Below, in pieces: positions 13,237 through 16,984 of a stretch of DNA of 16,984 nt. How positions within the stretch are numbered: position 1 is the stretch's first letter; each line of letters begins with the position of its first letter. Made by a program: the position numbers and the translations under genes. The DNA comes from Marine Group III euryarchaeote CG-Epi4 (lineage in GTDB: Archaea; Thermoplasmatota; Poseidoniia; MGIII; CG-Epi1), in the NCBI GenBank assembly GCA_001875365.1, contig MIYX01000010.1, positions 1-16,984 of the forward strand. Reading direction: 5' to 3'. The notes under the pieces are model-generated. The model had not been told where the DNA came from. It saw nothing but the letters and a program-made list of their open reading frames with translations, and made no database searches.

Positions 13237-13988
13237 GTTTTACTGAAATAGTTAGAATTGAAGACGTAAAGTTGAAAGATGCAATTCTTTTGGAAGGCTT
13301 ACCTGGTGTTGGTAATGTCGGAAAGTTAGCAGCTATGCACTTGATTGAAGAATTGAAAGCTAAGAAGTGTACTGAAATATACTCTTCCCATTTTCCTCCA
13401 CAGGTTTTGATTGACGACGATGGAGTTGTAAAATTAGTAAATAATGAATTATACTACCACAAAGGTAAAGGAAAATCTAAGGATCTACTATTTCTAGTAG
13501 GAGAATATCAGGGTATGGATTCTTCAGGCCAGTATGAATTATGCAATCAGCTGATTTCATTAGTTAAAGAAATGGGCGTGTCTAGCATATATACATTAGG
13601 TGGCTATGGGTTAGGCAAATTAGTTCCAGAACCTCGAGTACTTGGTGCAGCTACTTCACAAAAGATGGTGGACTTATTTAAATCAGCAGATGTTGAATTT
13701 ATTGATGGTGAACCTGGTGCAGGAATCGTTGGAGCTTCAGGATTATTGCTTGGATTAGGCAAACTTCAAGGAATTGAAGGTGGATGCCTTATGGGAGAGA
13801 CTAGTGGTTACATGGTAGATCCTAAATCTGCAAGTATTGTTTTGAAATCACTACAGAAATTATTGAATATAGAAATAAATTTGGAAGAATTAGAAAAAAG
13901 AGCGAAACAAGTAGATAGTATTACGAGTCAACTGAAAGAGACAGAGTCCGAAGTTGAAGATAAAGTAGATGTTAATTATATAGGTTAG
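13233..13988 (+). CDS. PAC2 family protein (proteasome assembly chaperone-like)
   Basis: A 251-residue PAC2/DUF75 family protein, archaeal relative of the eukaryotic proteasome assembly chaperone PAC2. Diagnostic features are LLEGLPGVGNVGKLAAMHLIEEL near residues 19-41, SSHFPPQVLIDDDGVVKL about 49-66, LGGYGLGKLVPEPRVLGAAT about 129-148 and GASGLLLGLGKLQGIEGGCLMGETSGY about 165-191. A charged, coiled-coil-like tail follows (LEELEKRAKQV onward). Start TTG 13233 shares TTGA with the Nop10 stop and has a GGGAG ribosome-binding site. The end converges with the minus-strand gene beyond it, overlapping by 4 nt. The link to proteasome assembly in archaea is inferred from the family. Confidence 0.92.
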   Translation: MSFTEIVRIEDVKLKDAILLEGLPGVGNVGKLAAMHLIEELKAKKCTEIYSSHFPPQVLIDDDGVVKLVNNELYYHKGKGKSKDLLFLVGEYQGMDSSGQYELCNQLISLVKEMGVSSIYTLGGYGLGKLVPEPRVLGAATSQKMVDLFKSADVEFIDGEPGAGIVGASGLLLGLGKLQGIEGGCLMGETSGYMVDPKSASIVLKSLQKLLNIEINLEELEKRAKQVDSITSQLKETESEVEDKVDVNYIG

Positions 13989-15910
13989 AGGGCGCTTCGA
14001 GACTGTAGGTTAAACATTACAAGTCCATTCTTCGCATCAATTCCAGCAACTTCCTGATAATCATATCCTAGTGAATCACTTCCTCCGTTTTTATCTAGAA
14101 AGTATGCGTAGCTTCCAGCAGTATCTACATCAATATTATTTGAGTAATCATTTAAATTCAAATTTCCAGAATTAAGATCAGATATTGCGCTAATCAAATC
14201 TATATTCCCAAAGTCGAGTATTGATGTTGGAGATGACAAGCTTTGTTCAGATATTAAATTTTGACCAAGTATGAGGGTAGTCTCTTGATAGTTTACATTA
14301 TTAGTATTTTCATCTATAGCCCATTCAGCAATCTCCTCAAAATCAGTCATAAGTTTCTCGGCTGAGCAAACTGTCAATGGCGATTCAATGTCTTCCATTT
14401 TTAGAATAGGATTATCAAGTTCATTTTCACTTCCATTAACTATAATTGAACTATTGTTTTTAATCTCACGATAGTCTAAGTTCCACCCGTCAACTTTTTG
14501 TGTGCGCTCACTATTATGTGCCATTGTAAAGTTCCATCTATAGTCGTTTTTTGAACTATAGTTAGCTTCGATTACAAAAGCTTCTTCGTTTCTGGCTTGC
14601 TGATCATTGATATAATTATCGAAAGAGGAAATATTATTCCTTGCAGAAGTAATTCCTGTTTGGAGATTAAAATTTTCGTTTAATTGTGAATTTTCATTGC
14701 AGGTTCCGAAAGCCGGCGCTCCGCTATTCCAGTTTAAAAATTCACCTTCACTGCTTCCTGAAAAAGAGTCATAACTTTTCGTTGGAACAAATTCATATCC
14801 TTCAAAAATATCTTTAGCTGTAGCAGTGTATTTCAAATCAATTGAATATAATTGAGTACCAGGAGACTTTGCCTCAGAATTCAATTGGAATTCAAACTTT
14901 AGAGGCAAGCTACTTACATCAGACATGTAAAATGAAAAAATATAGCTATAGTCGTATTCATATCCAAGTAAAGAATCAGAGATATACGAGGTGATAACTT
15001 GTAGCTTTAAAGTGTCATAATCTTTAATTTTTTCACCTTCAGTTACCTTTGTTGTGAACTCTATTCCACTTTCGTATAAAGTCCCACTATCACCTTCGGT
15101 CAAAGTTTTACCAATGTATGCATTCCCGTGGGGCAATATTCCACTACTATGCTGGCGAGGTATCCAATCAGTAGCGCTCTGCCAAGCCCATCTCTGTCCA
15201 ATACCTGAAATTTTAGCAGTAGATGCATTAGAGGTGATATCAGATCTTATGACGTTCAAAGATCCACTATCCACATATTGGTCTTGGCTGGTTATTATTT
15301 TTGAATTTTTTAACTCAGCAGGTTGGCATTCCTCACATGATTCTGTTAAAGTACCATCGACATCATCTAAATTTTGATTAATATATTTCTTGAAAACAGA
15401 GTTTATTGATTCACCATAACCATTTTTAATAATCGTTTGGGGGCCTTCTATTCCTAGACTCAAATCACCACTGAACGTTACGTCAAGATTATTTATGATT
15501 ATGTCATTATCAAAAAATCCAAAGGGAATAGGAATATCTAAATTACTTTCAAAATCTAGAAAACCATTTACACTATAATTAATTTGTTCTTCATACCTCT
15601 CATTAGGTACTTGCACTTCATCAATAGTTTCTCTCAATAGTACATACAGTGTTCCAGTCAAAAGAAGAATAACTATAGTCCCTACAATGCCAATTGTTCT
15701 TAGGTTTAGTCCATCAACATCCTCAGCTAAAGGTATAGCCCATTCTTCGTCTTTTTCTTCAATTTTTTCAGGTAATTCTAAATTTATGTCTCCACTATTC
15801 TTCTCAGGAGCAACTTCTGATAAGTCTAAAGTTGAAGTATCCTCTTTAGAGTCAGTACTAGATGTGTCTTCATCTTTTCCCGTATCCCAAAGGTTGTCCT
15901 CCGACTTCAC
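13985..15910 (-). CDS. Large single-pass membrane protein with acidic cytoplasmic tail, unknown function
   Basis: A 641-residue protein I do not recognise. Residues 1-70 are acidic and Ser/Thr/Asp/Glu-rich and lack hydrophobic stretches. One transmembrane helix spans about 72-92. The remaining ~545 residues are polar, rich in Asn, Ser and Tyr, with many N-x-S/T sequons (NAS, NIS, NYS, NFT, NSS, NGS) and four cysteines (including CEEC around 190), which fits an extracellular, possibly glycosylated, mainly beta domain. It has no PGF-CTERM tail. The start is GTG 15910; a TATA-like TCTAAAATAG lies about 25 nt upstream, so the message may be leaderless. It lies 44 nt after the three-helix pair on the same strand and may work with them (inference). 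Its 3' end meets the PAC2 gene. Confidence 0.75.
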   Translation of the reverse strand: MKSEDNLWDTGKDEDTSSTDSKEDTSTLDLSEVAPEKNSGDINLELPEKIEEKDEEWAIPLAEDVDGLNLRTIGIVGTIVILLLTGTLYVLLRETIDEVQVPNERYEEQINYSVNGFLDFESNLDIPIPFGFFDNDIIINNLDVTFSGDLSLGIEGPQTIIKNGYGESINSVFKKYINQNLDDVDGTLTESCEECQPAELKNSKIITSQDQYVDSGSLNVIRSDITSNASTAKISGIGQRWAWQSATDWIPRQHSSGILPHGNAYIGKTLTEGDSGTLYESGIEFTTKVTEGEKIKDYDTLKLQVITSYISDSLLGYEYDYSYIFSFYMSDVSSLPLKFEFQLNSEAKSPGTQLYSIDLKYTATAKDIFEGYEFVPTKSYDSFSGSSEGEFLNWNSGAPAFGTCNENSQLNENFNLQTGITSARNNISSFDNYINDQQARNEEAFVIEANYSSKNDYRWNFTMAHNSERTQKVDGWNLDYREIKNNSSIIVNGSENELDNPILKMEDIESPLTVCSAEKLMTDFEEIAEWAIDENTNNVNYQETTLILGQNLISEQSLSSPTSILDFGNIDLISAISDLNSGNLNLNDYSNNIDVDTAGSYAYFLDKNGGSDSLGYDYQEVAGIDAKNGLVMFNLQSRSAL

Positions 15911-15930
15911 AGAGCTTATGTATCGCTATT

Positions 15931-15940
15931 CTATTTTAGA
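15931..15940 (-). promoter_or_regulatory. Possible TATA box of the large membrane protein
   Basis: On the minus strand TCTAAAATAG is centred about 25 nt before GTG 15910 in the gap between the short three-helix gene and this gene. It would give a leaderless transcript, in keeping with the absence of a ribosome-binding site. Read-through from the upstream pair is equally possible. Confidence 0.35.
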
Positions 15941-15954
15941 CTAATGTTGATTAA

Positions 15955-16230
15955 TTACGATTTTATTATTGCAACTAAGAAGATAACTATACCTATGATT
16001 CCACCTAACATTCCTCCTATGAATGCGAGAATGGAATTAATGAAAATGACCGAGTCATATGCCATAGAAGTTACGTAATAAATTAAAGCAGCGCCAGTTA
16101 GTAGAAAACCAAATCCTACATTTCTAGTTTTGCTACTTCCGTAATATGATATTAATAATCCCATTAATAACATAGATAAAGAAGCCCCTACCATGAGCAT
16201 AGATATTGCAATTTCAGATGTATCTGCCAT
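15955..16230 (-). CDS. Short three-helix membrane protein, unknown; paralogue of the upstream gene
   Basis: A 91-residue integral membrane protein. Three hydrophobic segments (about 7-30, 37-57 and 62-88) are joined by a short basic loop, SSKTRN. It is a clear paralogue of the gene just upstream: both share S-M-L-x2-G, then SYYG/SYFG, a K-S/T-x2-[IV]-GFG loop and L-x-TG after it. It lacks the long acidic tail of that paralogue. Start ATG 16230 (MADTSEIA) is chosen because it follows a near-perfect GGAGG ribosome-binding site; a longer in-frame reading from 16269 would be out of place inside the upstream coding sequence. The ribosome-binding site lies in the glutamate codons ending the upstream gene, implying coupled translation. 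Confidence 0.75.
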   Translation of the reverse strand: MADTSEIAISMLMVGASLSMLLMGLLISYYGSSKTRNVGFGFLLTGAALIYYVTSMAYDSVIFINSILAFIGGMLGGIIGIVIFLVAIIKS

Positions 16231-16231
16231 T

Positions 16232-16696
16232 TTATTCCTCCTCCTCACTAGAGCCACTTGATTCAGCATTTAATTCTTTTTCTAATTTCTTTAGTTCTTC
16301 ATCTAAATCTAAATCTTCAAGATCTTCTAAGTCTAAATCCTCTAAATCATCAACTGTATCCACTTTCATAAGAACGAATAATATAGCAAACATTCCAATT
16401 ATCATTCCAGCAAGAGCAGAAATACCTGAAACCAATGCATCCATGAAAACATCATCATTAAACTGTGTTGTCACTCCGGTTCCAGCTTCAAATGTCAGGA
16501 TATATGTTACAACTATTGCTAAAAGGCCAGTGGCTAATAGCCCGAACCCAATTTTTTGAGATTTTCCAGCACCAAAGTATGATGTAAATAAACCAGTAGC
16601 AAACAAAGCAACTCCAATTCCTATCAATAACATTGATACGAAATAATCCATAATCACTCCATCGCCAATTTCAGTGGACATGTCCATAGTTGTCAT
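16232..16696 (-). CDS. Three-helix membrane protein with acidic repeat tail, unknown
   Basis: A 154-residue integral membrane protein of unknown function. Three helices lie at about 17-40, 49-69 and 84-110, followed by a long cytoplasmic-type tail with an acidic, heptad-like repeat (DLEDLDLEDLEDLDLDEEL, about 117-135), then KKLEKEL and a Ser/Glu end. The membrane part is paralogous to the following 91-residue protein. ATG 16696 (MTTMDMSTEIG) was chosen because AAGGGG lies just upstream. The frame stays open to 16885, but that would run through the divergent promoter and into the opposite gene, so it is not taken. It is the first gene of the minus-strand membrane cluster, and the stop is separated from the next ATG by one base. 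Confidence 0.75.
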   Translation of the reverse strand: MTTMDMSTEIGDGVIMDYFVSMLLIGIGVALFATGLFTSYFGAGKSQKIGFGLLATGLLAIVVTYILTFEAGTGVTTQFNDDVFMDALVSGISALAGMIIGMFAILFVLMKVDTVDDLEDLDLEDLEDLDLDEELKKLEKELNAESSGSSEEEE

Positions 16697-16755
16697 TTTA
16701 GCCCCTTGGATATAAACATATCTCTTATTTTTTCTCGACGACGTTTCACAGGATA

Positions 16756-16765
16756 AGTATAAATA
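16756..16765 (+). promoter_or_regulatory. TATA box of the right-edge repeat gene
   Basis: AGTATAAATA is a close archaeal TATA match about 33-42 nt before ATG 16798. Initiation near 16787-16790 would leave a very short leader that starts about at GGTG, 7 nt before the ATG. It is the clearest promoter in the divergent gap 16697-16797; the minus-strand side has only weaker AT-rich candidates. Confidence 0.55.
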
Positions 16766-16797
16766 CACTCCACTTTCTAAACAATTGGTGTTTAACC

Positions 16798-16984
16798 ATG
16801 GCTGAAAAAGTTGAAAAGACAGGAGTAACAAAAGAAGCAGGCTACCTATACTATTTAGGAAAAGACGGACACGTATGGCGAACAAAGATGGCCCGTGGCG
16901 GTAAGAAAACCGGCGGCGGCCCTGAAAAGGTTGCAGATGCAGGTGTCACAAGAGAAGATAAATTCCTATACTACATCGATAAGG
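16798..16984 (+). CDS. Partial gene for a basic protein with a 40-residue internal repeat
   Basis: ATG 16798 opens a frame of 62 codons that runs off the right edge. The protein starts MAEKVEKTGVTKEAGYLYYL and repeats itself with a period of exactly 40: V5/V45, G9/G49, V10/V50, T11/T51, L17/L57, Y18/Y58, Y19/Y59 and K22/K62. A linker of Gly, Lys and Arg (ARGGKKTGGGPEK, 32-44) separates the units. No signal peptide or membrane segment is visible, and the charge is basic. Codons are strikingly C-ending (TAC, TTC, ATC, GGC, GAC), unlike the AT-ending neighbours, as expected of a very highly expressed gene. I do not know a named family; similar repeats with linkers of this kind may exist in other planktonic prokaryotes. 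Function is unknown. Confidence 0.8.
   Translation, partial: MAEKVEKTGVTKEAGYLYYLGKDGHVWRTKMARGGKKTGGGPEKVADAGVTREDKFLYYIDK

Noticed and set aside
15054..15377. Plus-strand open frame inside the large membrane protein
   Set aside because: No promoter or ribosome-binding site and no coherent domain; the minus-strand gene spans the region with a consistent membrane-protein design.
16231..16269. An extended start for the short three-helix protein at 16269
   Set aside because: It reads back inside the upstream coding sequence. ATG 16230 sits right after a near-perfect ribosome-binding site.
16206..16559. Ser/Lys-rich plus-strand frame opposite the acidic repeat
   Set aside because: It is the complement of the Asp/Leu/Glu repeat codons. 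The low-complexity translation is an artefact.
16707..16716. GTTTATATCC on the minus strand as the TATA box of the three-helix gene
   Set aside because: It ends only about 11 nt from ATG 16696, too close for an archaeal promoter unless translation began inside the gene.
16697..16885. An in-frame 63-residue extension of the three-helix protein with a Leu-rich helix
   Set aside because: It runs antisense through the promoter and start of the repeat gene at 16798, and a good ribosome-binding site marks ATG 16696.
1..16984. CRISPR array, insertion sequence, prophage or restriction system
   Set aside because: No regularly spaced direct repeats, transposase, integrase, terminal inverted repeats or nuclease/methylase motifs were seen on either strand.

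Overview
The window is an AT-rich piece of archaeal chromosome. The evidence is an archaeal RpoK, archaeal/eukaryotic-type ribosomal proteins (eL42, eS27), aIF2-alpha, Nop10 and Tsr3, a geranylgeranyl-reductase-family protein, PGF-CTERM surface proteins and AT-rich TATA boxes. Methylmalonyl-CoA mutase, a PlsC-type acyltransferase and large PGF-CTERM proteins in a low-GC genome fit planktonic marine Euryarchaeota (Marine Group II/III, Poseidoniia-like). That placement is inference from gene content. No transposon, CRISPR array, phage module or rRNA gene was seen, and no gene-free stretch exceeds about 200 bases.

Layout. 1-163 (-): start of an unidentified gene. 197-274 (-): tRNA-His with encoded G-1 and CCA. 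319-4670 (-): a tightly packed run, in transcription order rpoK, enolase, uS2, PlsC-like acyltransferase, methylmalonyl-CoA mutase large subunit, with 4-7 nt overlaps at three of the four junctions. 4671-4870: divergent control region with a TATA box for each side and a perfect 17-nt palindrome. 4871-8971 (+): two tandem paralogous surface proteins with signal peptide, Ig-like repeats and PGF-CTERM anchor. 8997-10242 (+): nadC and tsr3, overlapping. 10276-10584 (+): unknown 102-aa protein. 10617-11792 (+): geranylgeranyl-reductase-family flavoprotein. 11854-13988 (+): the archaeal translation cluster eL42, eS27, aIF2-alpha, Nop10, PAC2-family protein. 13985-16696 (-): three unrecognised membrane proteins, two of them paralogous three-helix proteins. 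16798-end (+): start of a highly biased gene with a 40-residue internal repeat.

How it fits together. Most is core information processing (RNA polymerase, ribosome, initiation, rRNA modification) interleaved with central metabolism (enolase, NAD synthesis, methylmalonyl-CoA) and envelope functions (acyltransferase, isoprenoid reductase, archaeosortase substrates, membrane cluster). The strongest anomaly is that the adjacent ribosomal proteins eL42 and eS27 have lost three of four and four of four zinc-ligand cysteines, while Nop10 in the same operon keeps all four. The best candidates for undescribed biology are this zinc-independent ribosomal pair, the three-gene membrane cluster, the Cys-rich/Cys-free surface pair, and the repeat protein at the right edge.
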